A stretch of 64,000 nucleotides of DNA, from NCBI GenBank assembly GCA_002399405.1, contig DHDP01000002.1, positions 392,409-456,408 of the forward strand. The letters run 5' to 3'. The notes under the pieces were generated by a model. The model ran no database searches. It was not told the DNA's origin and was given only the letters and a program-made list of their open reading frames with translations. The DNA is from Treponema sp. UBA4873. GTDB taxonomy: Bacteria; Spirochaetota; Spirochaetia; Treponematales; Treponemataceae. A program made the position numbers and the translations under genes. How positions within the stretch are numbered: the stretch's first letter is position 1; each line of letters opens with the position of its first letter. Of the stretch, positions 1 through 8,149 are shown in pieces.

Positions 1-149
1 CCCTCACACATGTCCATGTTTGTGGTGCTGACAAGGCCATATGTCCTTCATGCATGAACAGAATACTGCAGCTGCTGTCTATAAATCTTCAGCGGCAGGG
101 TTTTACGGTGTCCGCATCGCCAGCATCTGCAGTCGGTGATAAAATCCTC
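1..149. other. left-edge region, no supported gene
   Basis: No complete gene is visible here. In frame 1 of the + strand an open stretch runs from the left edge to a TGA at 55-57 and could be the last 18 codons of an upstream gene, but nothing in it is recognisable. The rest is upstream DNA of the xylulokinase gene. Confidence 0.4.
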
Positions 150-202
150 TTGACGGAAGGCAAATGTGGTATTACTATATCTTTAACCGTGCACGAGCAC
201 GG
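150..202 (+). promoter_or_regulatory. xylB promoter and inverted repeat
   Basis: A -35-like TTGACG (150-155) and a -10-like TACTAT (173-178) are separated by 17 nt. Just downstream lies a perfect inverted repeat, CCGTGC-acga-GCACGG (187-202), at or after the expected transcription start. It could be an operator, for example for the LacI-family regulator encoded at 4143, or a leader hairpin. The promoter is by pattern only. Confidence 0.5.
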
Positions 203-231
203 AACTACGGAAAAACGTGGAGGAAGGGAAT

Positions 232-1755
232 ATGCCGTATCTGCTTGGTGTAGACCTTGGAACGTCGGGAACGAAAACAGTGCTGTTCAATATGGACGGC
301 TCTGTCGCTGCTTCAAATACTATAGAATATCCGCTGTATCAGCCTCAGAACGGCTGGGCTGAGCAGGACCCGAACGACTGGTTCCGTGCGGCATGCGGTA
401 CGATGAAAGCTGTCATGGCGAAAGCCGGCGCAAAGCCGTCAGACGTCAAAGGCATCGGCATTTCAGGGCAGATGCACGGCCTTGTCATGCTCGACAACGC
501 GGGAAACGTGCTCCGCAGATCGATTATCTGGTGCGACCAGCGTACGGCGAAAGAGTGCGCCGAAATCACGGAAAAAGTCGGTGCAAAGCGGATGATAGAG
601 ATTACGGCGAATCCGGCTCTTACCGGTTTTACTGCGTCGAAAATCATGTGGGTGAAGAACAACGAACCGGCAATATACGCGGAATGTGCGCATATCCTGC
701 TGCCGAAAGATTACGTGCGCTACATGCTCACCGGCGAATTTGCAACTGAGGTGAGCGACGCGAGCGGCATGCAGCTGCTCGACGTGCCGCACCGCTGCTG
801 GTCGGACGAAGTGCTCGGCAGACTCGGAATAGACAAATCGCTGCTTGCAAAGGTGTATGAATCGCCGGAAATCACCGGAATGCTCACGAAACAGGCCGCG
901 GAACTTACCGGCATTGCGGAAGGGACGCCTGTTGTGGGCGGTGCGGGCGACAACGCTGCTGCCGCCGTGGGTACAGGGACGGTGATTGACGGACGCGCGT
1001 TTACGACAATAGGAACGAGCGGCGTTGTGTTTGCGCACACGTCGAAACTCAGCATAGATCCTAAAGGACGCGTTCACACGTTCTGCTGCGCGGTTCCGGG
1101 AGCGTGGCATGTCATGGGCGTTACGCAGGCGGCGGGCCTTTCGCTCAAATGGTTCCGCGATAATTTCTGCAAAGAGGAAATGGAAACGGCGGACGGTATG
1201 GGTAAAGATCCGTACTATCTTATGGACAAGCAGGCGGAGCGCATTCCTATCGGAAGCGACAGGCTGCTGTATCTGCCGTATCTTATGGGCGAACGCACGC
1301 CGCACCTTGATCCCGACTGCCGCGGTGTGTTTTTCGGATTGTCCGCGATGCACACAAAACAGCATCTGCTCCGCGCAGTAATGGAAGGCGTTACGTTCAG
1401 CCAGCGCGACAGCGTCGAAGTTCTCCGCGAAATGGGAGTTACTATTAACGACATGCTCGCATGCGGCGGCGGCGGTTCAAGCCCGCTGTGGCGGCAGATG
1501 CTTGCCGATACGTTCGACTGTCCGGTAAAGACGGTCGTATCGAAGGAAGGGCCGGCGCTCGGCGTCGCGATTCTTGCCGGCGTCGGTACGGGCGTTTTCG
1601 GCAGCGTAGAGGAAGGGTGCAGCGCGCTCATCAGGACGAATCCTGAGCAGGCCCCGGTTAAAGAGAATGTTCCGCAGTATGAAAAATATTACAGGCTGTA
1701 CAGGAAACTGTATCCGGCGCTGAAAGATTCGTACAGGGAACTTGCAAAACTATAA
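232..1755 (+). CDS. xylB: xylulokinase (FGGY family)
   Basis: This FGGY carbohydrate kinase (507 aa) most likely phosphorylates D-xylulose to xylulose 5-phosphate in the cytoplasm. The N-terminus has the phosphate-binding motif VDLGTSGTK; GISGQMHGLV and the LPKDYVRYMLTGE segment are typical of XylB. The C-terminal domain has the CGGGGSSPLWRQM adenosine-binding motif. I chose the ATG at 232 because GGAGGAAGGG (219-228) sits just before it; an in-frame GTG at 217 lies inside that ribosome-binding site. The two next genes are a DUF4867-like protein and a FucI/AraA-family isomerase, so the true ketose may be a pentulose other than D-xylulose. The kinase family is certain; the substrate is inference. 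Confidence 0.92.
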   Translation: MPYLLGVDLGTSGTKTVLFNMDGSVAASNTIEYPLYQPQNGWAEQDPNDWFRAACGTMKAVMAKAGAKPSDVKGIGISGQMHGLVMLDNAGNVLRRSIIWCDQRTAKECAEITEKVGAKRMIEITANPALTGFTASKIMWVKNNEPAIYAECAHILLPKDYVRYMLTGEFATEVSDASGMQLLDVPHRCWSDEVLGRLGIDKSLLAKVYESPEITGMLTKQAAELTGIAEGTPVVGGAGDNAAAAVGTGTVIDGRAFTTIGTSGVVFAHTSKLSIDPKGRVHTFCCAVPGAWHVMGVTQAAGLSLKWFRDNFCKEEMETADGMGKDPYYLMDKQAERIPIGSDRLLYLPYLMGERTPHLDPDCRGVFFGLSAMHTKQHLLRAVMEGVTFSQRDSVEVLREMGVTINDMLACGGGGSSPLWRQMLADTFDCPVKTVVSKEGPALGVAILAGVGTGVFGSVEEGCSALIRTNPEQAPVKENVPQYEKYYRLYRKLYPALKDSYRELAKL

Positions 1756-1777
1756 ACATTCGGGGGTTAATGAAGTC

Positions 1778-2428
1778 ATGAAAATCAAATCCGTATTCAG
1801 CCATTCGTTTGAGAAGTACGGCAAAGTGCTCAAAGGGTACGATGTAAAGGGACTTCTTCAAAAACTTGATGAAACGACGAAGAAGCCCGACAACGCGGTT
1901 ATATACGAACCGGGCGACGCGGGACTCGAATCGCTTCCTGTTGCAAAACAGTTTTCCGTCAATGCGTACGGCGGCATGCCCGTACAGGTCGGATACTGCA
2001 ACGGAAACAACACGAAGCTCAACTGCCTCGAGTATCACCGCGGGTCGGAAATCAACATTCCGGCGAACGATATGGTGCTGCTGCTCGCGCCGCTTCAGTC
2101 GGTAAACAAAGGCAGGCTCAACACGAATTCCGTCGAGGCGTTTTTCGTGCCGAAGGGCACTGTCGTACAGATTTACGAGACGACGCTTCACTATGCTCCC
2201 TGCAATGCGGTAAAGGACGGGGAAGTTTCAAAGGAAGGATTCCGCGTCGTCATTGTGCTGCCTGAGGGAACGAACCTTGCGAAACCGGAACTCTCTGAGA
2301 TTGATCCGGAAGACAAACTGCTGTGGGCTGCGAACAAATGGCTCATCGCACATCCTGATTCGTCCGAGGCGAAAGCGGGTGCGTTTGCCGGTCTTTCGGG
2401 CGTGAACATCGATATTGCCGGTATTTGA
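1778..2428 (+). CDS. DUF4867-like sugar-cluster protein
   Basis: This 216-aa protein resembles the DUF4867 family as I remember it, found beside sugar kinases and isomerases. No catalytic function is known to me. There is no signal peptide or membrane segment, and the beta-rich sequence with a conserved NCLEYHRGSEIN stretch is reminiscent of a cupin-like sugar-phosphate isomerase or mutarotase fold, which is inference. The start at 1778 is preceded by GGGGG (1762-1766). The gene lies 22 bp after xylB and 91 bp before the isomerase, so it is probably in one operon with them. It may assist epimerisation or isomerisation of the sugar phosphate. Confidence 0.6.
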   Translation: MKIKSVFSHSFEKYGKVLKGYDVKGLLQKLDETTKKPDNAVIYEPGDAGLESLPVAKQFSVNAYGGMPVQVGYCNGNNTKLNCLEYHRGSEINIPANDMVLLLAPLQSVNKGRLNTNSVEAFFVPKGTVVQIYETTLHYAPCNAVKDGEVSKEGFRVVIVLPEGTNLAKPELSEIDPEDKLLWAANKWLIAHPDSSEAKAGAFAGLSGVNIDIAGI

Positions 2429-2519
2429 GACCGGTAGATTCGGCAATGAACCGGCTCCTGTGTTGGGCCGGTAAAAATAGAATTTGTGTCCGTAGATTCG
2501 GACAGGAGACTTAGTAGCT

Positions 2520-4031
2520 ATGGAAAGAATTACAAACATCCCTGACGTGAAAATGGGAATCATCGCAGTCAGCAGAGACTGCTTCGTGATTTCGCTCTCG
2601 GAACGCCGACGTGCGGAAATCGTAAAAGTATTCAGCAAAAACGATTCCATTTACGAAGCGAAAACGACAGTCGAGAACGAGAACGACATGATTAAAGCCG
2701 TCGAGGAAGTGAAGAAGGCCGGATGCAACGCGCTCTGCGTATTCCTCGGAAACTTCGGTCCGGAAACGCCGGAAACGCTTATTGCAAAATATTTCGACGG
2801 CCCGGTTATGTATGCCGCAGCCGCAGAGGAGCACGGCAACGACCTTATCAACGGACGCGGCGACGCATACTGCGGTATGCTCAACTGCTCGTATAATCTC
2901 GGACTCCGTCATCTGAAGGCCGTTATTCCCGAATATCCTGTCGGAACGGCGGACGACGTTGCGAAGATGATTTCCGATTTCGTTCCCGTCGCACGCGCGC
3001 TCATCGGCCTTGCGAACCTCAAAATTATTACGTTCGGACCGCGGCCGCAGGATTTCTTCGCGTGCAACGCTCCCATCAAAGCGCTCTACGACATCGGCGT
3101 CGAGATTCAGGAGAACTCCGAGCTCGACCTGCTCGTTTCTTACCGCGAGCACAAGGACGACAAACGCATTCCCGAAGTCGTTAAGGATATGGAGCAGGAA
3201 CTCGGTTCCGGCGGAAATCAGTTCCCGGATATGCTTCCGCGCATGGCGCAGTTCGAGCTTACACTCCTTGACTGGGCGGAAGCGAACAAAGGCGCGCGCA
3301 AGTACGTCGTATTCGCTGATAAATGCTGGCCTGCTTTCCCGAAGGAATTCGGATTTGAACCGTGCTACGTGAACAGCCGCCTTGCAACGCGCGGCATCCC
3401 TGTCGCGTGCGAAGTGGACATTTACGGCGCGCTCAGCGAGTACATCGGAACGTGCGTAACGGGAGCGCCCGTCACGCTGCTCGACATCAACAACTCCGTT
3501 CCGTCGGATATGTACGAGAGCGAAATCAAAGGAAAGTTCGCGTACAGCTATAAGCTTACCGACACGTTCATGGGCTTCCACTGCGGAAACACGGCGTTCT
3601 GCCGCCTGAATCCCGCAAGCAAACCGGCAGTCAAATATCAGCTTATCCAGCACCGTCTGCTTGAGCCGAAGGACAGCAAACCGGACTTTACGCGCGGAAC
3701 ACTCGAAGGCGACATAGCCGCCGGCGAAATCACGTTCTTCCGTCTGCAGTCGACGGCCGATACGGCGCTTCACGCGTACATCGCGCAGGGAGAAGTTCTG
3801 CCGGTGGCGACGCGCTCGTTCGGCGGAATAGGCGTGTTCGCAATTCCGGAAATGGGACGATTCTACCGCCACGTTCTGGTTACGAAGCATTATCCGCATC
3901 ACGGTGCGGTCGCGTTCGGTCATGCGGGAAAAGCGCTCTACACGGTGTTCAACTATCTCGGCGTAGAGGATATTGCGTACAACAAACCGGCCGGACAGCT
4001 CTACTGCGACGAGAATCCGTTTCAGGATTAA
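2520..4031 (+). CDS. L-fucose/L-arabinose isomerase family protein
   Basis: This 503-aa cytosolic protein belongs to the FucI/AraA-like sugar isomerase superfamily, whose members interconvert aldoses and ketoses with a bound divalent metal. Supporting segments are the N-terminal Rossmann-like half (residues about 10-170), the FADKCWPAF region, CEVDIYGALSEY (about 300), and a C-terminal beta domain with FHCGN and a GHAGKALYTVFNYLG end. The start has AGGAG (2504-2508), and a small hairpin GTCCG/CGGAC (2488-2503) lies directly before it. Together with the kinase upstream it gives an isomerase-kinase route for a pentose or deoxyhexose. The exact substrate cannot be read from sequence. Confidence 0.8.
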   Translation: MERITNIPDVKMGIIAVSRDCFVISLSERRRAEIVKVFSKNDSIYEAKTTVENENDMIKAVEEVKKAGCNALCVFLGNFGPETPETLIAKYFDGPVMYAAAAEEHGNDLINGRGDAYCGMLNCSYNLGLRHLKAVIPEYPVGTADDVAKMISDFVPVARALIGLANLKIITFGPRPQDFFACNAPIKALYDIGVEIQENSELDLLVSYREHKDDKRIPEVVKDMEQELGSGGNQFPDMLPRMAQFELTLLDWAEANKGARKYVVFADKCWPAFPKEFGFEPCYVNSRLATRGIPVACEVDIYGALSEYIGTCVTGAPVTLLDINNSVPSDMYESEIKGKFAYSYKLTDTFMGFHCGNTAFCRLNPASKPAVKYQLIQHRLLEPKDSKPDFTRGTLEGDIAAGEITFFRLQSTADTALHAYIAQGEVLPVATRSFGGIGVFAIPEMGRFYRHVLVTKHYPHHGAVAFGHAGKALYTVFNYLGVEDIAYNKPAGQLYCDENPFQD

Positions 4032-4081
4032 CAATTAAAACTTATATGTAATAATATTTCTGTTATTACATGATGATTTTA

Positions 4082-4120
4082 CAGGACGTGGATTTTTCCT
4101 CCTCCGCGTCCTGTTTTTTT
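4082..4120 (+). terminator. rho-independent terminator after isomerase
   Basis: CAGGACGTGG (4082-4091) pairs with CCGCGTCCTG (4104-4113) with one G-U wobble, followed by seven T (4114-4120). It ends the xylB operon before the LacI-type gene. Confidence 0.88.
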
Positions 4121-4142
4121 CCAGCGACCGGTAATTATAACT

Positions 4143-5165
4143 ATGGCAGTAACGATAAAAGAAATTGCGGCTGCGGCAGGCGTTTCCCGCGGAACAGTAG
4201 ACAGAGTTCTTCACAACAGAAAGGACGTTAATCCCGATGTTGCACGGCAGGTAAGCGAACTTGCGGACAGAATGGGCTACATTCCCAACAGGGCCGGAAA
4301 AATTCTTGCGGCCCGAAAACAGCAGATACGTTTCGGATGCATGCTTCCCGATCTGGGAAATCCGTTTTTTGATAAAGTCATCGACGGTTTCAAACGGGCG
4401 GAATCCGAGCTGAAGGATTACGGCGTTACTGTTGAAATTATCCATCTGCGCGGATTCAACGTACAGACTCATATCGATGCAATAAAAAAAATGGCGGCTG
4501 CCGGCTACAGCGGCATGTGCCTGACGACGCTCGACGTACCGGAAATTCAAAAAGAGATTTACACTATTACTCAGAGCGGTGTGCCGGTCGTAAGCGTCAA
4601 CACGGATATTCCCGACAGCGGCAGGATATGCTACGTCGGGACAGATTACATAAAAGCCGGACGCACGGCAGCCGGTATGCTTTCGCTTATTTCAAAAGAA
4701 AGGCAGAAAATATTAATCGTGAGCGGTTCGTTTCAAATCCGCGGACACAACGAGCGCATAAAGGGATTCAAGTCGGGACTGGAAGAGCACAGGATTCCGT
4801 ACGATATTGTCGACACTGTCGAGGCGTTCGACGACAACGAGGATTCGTATAAGCTGACGCGCGATATCCTTATGAAACATCCGGAAATTACGGGCATTTT
4901 CGTCGTAGCGGGCGGCGTTCCGGGTGCATACCGCGCGGTGAGGGAATTGAAACGGGACACAATCATCATTCTCGCTTTCGACGAGCTGCCGGAAATAAAG
5001 CAGGCCGTAAAGGAAGGCGGCATCGGATTTACCATCGGACAGGAGCCGGAGCTGCAGGGCTATACCGGCGTGATGCGCCTTTTCAGCTGGCTTATGGAGG
5101 AAGGAAAGAATCAGCCGCACGATTATATTACGCAGACGATAATAAAGATTGCTGACAATATGTAA
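4143..5165 (+). CDS. LacI-family transcriptional regulator
   Basis: This 340-aa regulator begins with a LacI-type helix-turn-helix (VTIKEIAAAAGVSRGTVDRVL, about residues 3-23) and a hinge helix around residues 45-58 (RAGKILAARKQQ). A periplasmic-binding-protein-like sugar sensor follows (about 60-340), with DLGNPFFDKVIDGF and VVSVNTDIPDS segments. It lies directly downstream of the pentose cluster but behind a terminator, so it has its own promoter and probably regulates that cluster; the inverted repeat at 187-202 is a possible operator. No clear ribosome-binding site is visible before the ATG. The family is certain, the effector sugar is not known. Confidence 0.9.
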   Translation: MAVTIKEIAAAAGVSRGTVDRVLHNRKDVNPDVARQVSELADRMGYIPNRAGKILAARKQQIRFGCMLPDLGNPFFDKVIDGFKRAESELKDYGVTVEIIHLRGFNVQTHIDAIKKMAAAGYSGMCLTTLDVPEIQKEIYTITQSGVPVVSVNTDIPDSGRICYVGTDYIKAGRTAAGMLSLISKERQKILIVSGSFQIRGHNERIKGFKSGLEEHRIPYDIVDTVEAFDDNEDSYKLTRDILMKHPEITGIFVVAGGVPGAYRAVRELKRDTIIILAFDELPEIKQAVKEGGIGFTIGQEPELQGYTGVMRLFSWLMEEGKNQPHDYITQTIIKIADNM

Positions 5166-5180
5166 TAAAGTTTTTATACT
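5152..5180 (+). promoter_or_regulatory. promoter of TrmH-family gene, leaderless layout
   Basis: CTGACA (5152-5157, inside the end of the LacI gene) and TATACT (5175-5180) are spaced by exactly 17 nt. The expected transcription start falls at about 5187-5188, one or two bases before the ATG at 5189, and there is no Shine-Dalgarno. Confidence 0.65.
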
Positions 5181-5188
5181 GTTTGTAT

Positions 5189-5959
5189 ATGAAGAATACT
5201 CAAAACAACGAATTGGCGGTGTGCGGATTATCGGCCGTTAAGAAGCTGGAGAAAAACCGCGGCGACCTCATCAGGCGGTTGTACTTTACGAAGGAAACGG
5301 CGCCGCTTTTCGGCGGCCTCTGCAAAAAACTTGCAAAAAATCACGGCATTTACAATATGGTCGAAAGTGAAGACCTGGAAAAACTGTGCGGCAGCGTGCA
5401 TCATCAGGGCGTCGTCGCAATGATTTATGCGCCGCAGATTGCACCGCTCGATTCGGACGTTACCGACGGCTGGGCTGCGGCCGGAGAGAACGCGCTCGTA
5501 CTCGACCGCATAGGCAACGCGAACAACCTCGGAGCAATCGTGCGCAGCGCAGCGTTTTTCGGCATGAAGAATATCGTTATTCCGAACGACGAGGCTCAGT
5601 CGTCGATTACGACGAGTTCGTACCGCGTCGCTGAAGGCGGCATGGAATACGTCAAAATTTATTCGGTCAATTCCATCCCGCGCCTGATGGAAGCGGTGCG
5701 CGGAAAAATGGTGCGCGTCGGTACCGATCTTTCGGCGGAAAAAACGGTTTCGCAGCTTGCCGGCATATGTGCGGGAAAACCGGCGCTTGTCGTGCTCGGA
5801 AATGAGGAGAACGGCATTTCCGACGAAGTACGGAAAAACTGCGACGCGCTCGTCATTATTCCGTTCGCGGGGATGGGAAAAGGAGCGAAGGAGCCGCAGG
5901 TTGAAAGTCTCAACGTCGCGCAGGCGGCGTCCGTCATTCTGTATGAACTGAGTAAATAA
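5189..5959 (+). CDS. TrmH/SpoU-family RNA methyltransferase
   Basis: A 256-aa SAM-dependent methyltransferase of the SPOUT (TrmH) class, which 2'-O-methylates a ribose in rRNA or tRNA. The N-terminal RNA-binding part (about 1-85) ends in HHQGVVAMI. The knotted catalytic domain shows motif 1 (NANNLGAIVRSAAFFG, with the catalytic Arg), motif 2 (VLGNEENGIS) and motif 3 (VESLNVAQAASVILYEL). The start is taken at the ATG at 5189; a TTG two codons upstream is also in frame. No ribosome-binding site precedes it and the -10 box lies 8 nt before the ATG, suggesting a leaderless transcript. The target nucleotide is unknown. Confidence 0.88.
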   Translation: MKNTQNNELAVCGLSAVKKLEKNRGDLIRRLYFTKETAPLFGGLCKKLAKNHGIYNMVESEDLEKLCGSVHHQGVVAMIYAPQIAPLDSDVTDGWAAAGENALVLDRIGNANNLGAIVRSAAFFGMKNIVIPNDEAQSSITTSSYRVAEGGMEYVKIYSVNSIPRLMEAVRGKMVRVGTDLSAEKTVSQLAGICAGKPALVVLGNEENGISDEVRKNCDALVIIPFAGMGKGAKEPQVESLNVAQAASVILYELSK

Positions 5960-5980
5960 TTAATTATTTGAGGTGTAAAC

Positions 5981-6562
5981 ATGAAATATTTTATTATGTC
6001 CGATATTCACGGAAGCGCGTCGGCATGTGAAAAAGCTTTGAATCAGTTTGAGGCGATGAAATGCGATGAAATCATACTGCTGGGCGACGTTCTGTATCAC
6101 GGTCCGCGGAATCCGTTGCCGGATAAATATGACCCGAAAGCCGTCTGCGCAATGCTCAATCCGCTTGCCGGCAGGATAATCGCATGCCGCGGAAACTGCG
6201 ACAGTGAAGTTGACCAGATGGTGCTCTCGTTTCCCGTGCAGGCCGATTATGCGTATGTTGTGGACGACGGTGTGCGTATTTTCGCTTCTCACGGACACGT
6301 TTATGCGCCCGCGGAAGAAGCGGCGGACGAACCTGTCGTGGGCGGCAGCAGAATCCCGCCGCTCAGCGGAACTGCAGTGGAACTGTTCGGCCATATCCAC
6401 ATTCAGATGCTGTATAAAAATAAAGCCGGAATTGCAGTATGCAACCCCGGCTCTGTTTCCCTGCCGAAAAACGGTTCTCCGGCAGGATTTGCCGTGTATG
6501 AAAACCGTCTGATTACGTTATATGCTCTGGACGGCAGCGTGCAGAAAACGCTTGCAGTCTGA
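5981..6562 (+). CDS. yfcE: YfcE-type metallophosphoesterase
   Basis: This 193-aa cytosolic phosphodiesterase has the complete calcineurin-like metal site: SDIHGS (about residue 7), LGDVLYHG, RGNCDS, SHGHV and GHIHI. YfcE-family enzymes hydrolyse artificial and possibly nucleotide phosphodiesters; the natural substrate is not known. The ATG is preceded by GAGGTG. It follows the RNA methyltransferase by 21 bp and is probably co-transcribed with it, and is convergent with cysK, whose end is 6 bp away. Confidence 0.87.
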   Translation: MKYFIMSDIHGSASACEKALNQFEAMKCDEIILLGDVLYHGPRNPLPDKYDPKAVCAMLNPLAGRIIACRGNCDSEVDQMVLSFPVQADYAYVVDDGVRIFASHGHVYAPAEEAADEPVVGGSRIPPLSGTAVELFGHIHIQMLYKNKAGIAVCNPGSVSLPKNGSPAGFAVYENRLITLYALDGSVQKTLAV

Positions 6563-6568
6563 TGCGGC

Positions 6569-7504
6569 TTACTCCGTGAACAGCGGCGTGGACAGGTAGC
6601 GGTCTGCCGAATCAGGCAGAAGTACAACTATTGTCTTGCCTTTAAATTCCGGACGTTTTGCAACCTCGAGGCCCGCCCACAGCGCGGCGCCTGAGGAAAT
6701 ACCGACGAGTACACCTTCCGTTTTTCCCAGTGTCTTCGCGGTTGCGAATGCGTCTTCGTTCTGGACAGGGATGACTTCGTCGTAAATTTTCGTGTCGAGC
6801 ACAGCCGGAACAAAGTTTGCGCCGATTCCCTGAATTTTATGCGGACCGGCATGTCCCTGCGAAAGAAGCGGAGACGTTGCAGGCTCCACCGCGAAAATTT
6901 TCACATCCTTGTTTTTCCCGCGCAGATATTTGCCTACGCCCGTAAGCGTTCCGCCCGTACCGATACCGGCAACGAACGCGTCGACGTGTCCGTCCGTGTC
7001 TTCCCAGATTTCCGGGCCGGTTGTCTCAAAATGTATCTGCGGATTTACCGGATTGTTGAACTGCTCCGGAACGAAACTGTGCGGCGTTGTTTTTGCAAGT
7101 TCGTCCGCTTTGTCGACGGCGCCTTTCATTCCCAGAGAGCCGTCCGTGAGAACTATCTCCGCGCCGTATGCTTTAAGCAGATTGCGGCGTTCTACCGACA
7201 TTGTTTCAGGCATTGTGAGAATAATCCTCAGGCCGTAGCTTGCGGCGACGGATGCAAGCCCTATGCCTGTGTTTCCGCTCGTCGGTTCAATAATGACGGA
7301 ATCTTTCGTTACTTTTCCGCTTTTAATAGCGTCGTCAATCATTGCTTTGCCGATACGGTCTTTTACGCTGCCTGTCGGATTGAAGTATTCGAGTTTTACG
7401 ATAACGCGTGCCTGAAGACTGAGCTTCTTTTCCGTGTTTGAGATTTCCAGCAGCGGTGTGTGACCGATGAGATCCGGGACTTTCTTTGCGATTTTCTCTG
7501 ACAT
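6569..7504 (-). CDS. cysK: cysteine synthase A
   Basis: A 311-aa PLP enzyme that makes L-cysteine from O-acetylserine and sulfide. The PLP lysine lies in NPTGSVKDRIG (about residue 48), the substrate loop is TSGNTG (about 78) and the phosphate-binding loop is GTGGTLTG (about 185). The length is normal for CysK. AGGAGG lies 8 nt before the ATG. The promoter carries a perfect 21-bp operator (7570-7590), and the next gene upstream on the same strand is an Rrf2-family regulator, an arrangement like CymR or IscR control of sulfur metabolism. Confidence 0.95.
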   Translation of the reverse strand: MSEKIAKKVPDLIGHTPLLEISNTEKKLSLQARVIVKLEYFNPTGSVKDRIGKAMIDDAIKSGKVTKDSVIIEPTSGNTGIGLASVAASYGLRIILTMPETMSVERRNLLKAYGAEIVLTDGSLGMKGAVDKADELAKTTPHSFVPEQFNNPVNPQIHFETTGPEIWEDTDGHVDAFVAGIGTGGTLTGVGKYLRGKNKDVKIFAVEPATSPLLSQGHAGPHKIQGIGANFVPAVLDTKIYDEVIPVQNEDAFATAKTLGKTEGVLVGISSGAALWAGLEVAKRPEFKGKTIVVLLPDSADRYLSTPLFTE

Positions 7505-7563
7505 AAATTGCCTCCTATAAAAAACTTTGTTTCCCTAAAAACCTATTGATTAAGTATGTAATT

Positions 7564-7593
7564 AGTGTAACAAATACCTATTGTATTTGTCAA
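7564..7593 (-). promoter_or_regulatory. cysK promoter with embedded operator
   Basis: On the - strand TTGACA (7588-7593) and TACACT (7564-7569) are spaced by 18 nt. The spacer is filled by a perfect inverted repeat with half-sites ACAAATAC and GTATTTGT around a 5-nt centre (7570-7590). A protein bound there would block RNA polymerase; the adjacent Rrf2 gene is the obvious candidate. Confidence 0.75.
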
Positions 7594-7616
7594 GTATTTA
7601 TTCATAAAACTTACGA

Positions 7617-8045
7617 TTAAATACTATAATCGAGCGTTTCGGGATTTGCCGTAAGCTGGTCGAGTGTTATACCGTCAAGGTAATCGTTCACAGTTTTGTC
7701 GAGTCCCTGCCACAATTTCAGCGTAGGGCAGATCTGGCTCCGTTCGCATTTCGCGGCGTTTGGTTCGAGACAGGCAACGGGTGCGAGATCGCCTTCCGTA
7801 ATCCTGAGAATTTCTCCGACAGTATATTGACTTGAATCGCGGGCAAGTTTATATCCGCCCTGCGGACCGCGCACGCTCTGCAGAAGCCCGTATTTACTGA
7901 GGAGAGATGTGATTTGTTCGAGGTACTTAATCGATATGTCCTGACGATCAGAGATGTCTTTAAGCGGCGTAAAAGCATCCTGCTTATGCTGCGCGAGATC
8001 AATCATGAATCGAAGGGCATATCTTCCCCGTGTCGAAATTTTCAT
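7617..8045 (-). CDS. Rrf2-family regulator (IscR/CymR-like)
   Basis: This 142-aa protein starts with the Rrf2 signature MKISTRGRYALR and has a winged helix with ISIKYLEQITSLL as recognition region and a GPQGGYKLAR wing. Three cysteines (ACLEP...KCERSQIC, about residues 92-106) are spaced C-x7-C-x5-C; IscR uses C-x5-C-x5-C to hold a [2Fe-2S] cluster, so cluster sensing is plausible but not shown. It lies just upstream of cysK on the same strand. Its own promoter carries an AT-rich palindrome over the -10, suggesting autoregulation. The ribosome-binding site is AGGTAGGA, 5 nt before the ATG. Confidence 0.9.
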   Translation of the reverse strand: MKISTRGRYALRFMIDLAQHKQDAFTPLKDISDRQDISIKYLEQITSLLSKYGLLQSVRGPQGGYKLARDSSQYTVGEILRITEGDLAPVACLEPNAAKCERSQICPTLKLWQGLDKTVNDYLDGITLDQLTANPETLDYSI

Positions 8046-8048
8046 ATT

Positions 8049-8093
8049 TTCCTACCTAAATAATAATATATATTATTAGTAGGAATTTGTCCA
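8049..8093 (-). promoter_or_regulatory. rrf2 promoter with palindromic operator
   Basis: On the - strand TGGACA (8088-8093) and TATATT (8065-8070) are separated by 17 nt. A perfect 18-bp palindrome (8061-8078, half-site TAATAATAT) covers the -10. An outer repeat TTCCTAC (8049-8055) / GTAGGAA (8079-8085) is also present. This is a likely autoregulatory site. Confidence 0.65.
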
Positions 8094-8114
8094 GTTTTCG
8101 CCCGATTTTTAAAT

Positions 8115-8143
8115 CTGACAAAAAAATAGAGTAATGATACTAT
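8115..8143 (+). promoter_or_regulatory. radical SAM gene promoter, leaderless layout
   Basis: CTGACA (8115-8120) and TACTAT (8138-8143) are spaced by 17 nt. The expected transcription start coincides with the ATG at 8150, and no Shine-Dalgarno is present. The promoter diverges from that of the rrf2 gene. Confidence 0.7.
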
Positions 8144-8149
8144 CGAAGT

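Noticed and set aside
54..362. Open frame of 102 codons before xylB
   Set aside because: It overlaps the start of the well-supported xylulokinase in another frame, has no ribosome-binding site and resembles nothing.
2511..4034. 507-codon open frame antisense to the isomerase gene
   Set aside because: It mirrors almost exactly the length of the sense gene, is very rich in Arg and His, and is a composition shadow. The same applies to 40620-42503, 43511-45139 and 48217-49362.
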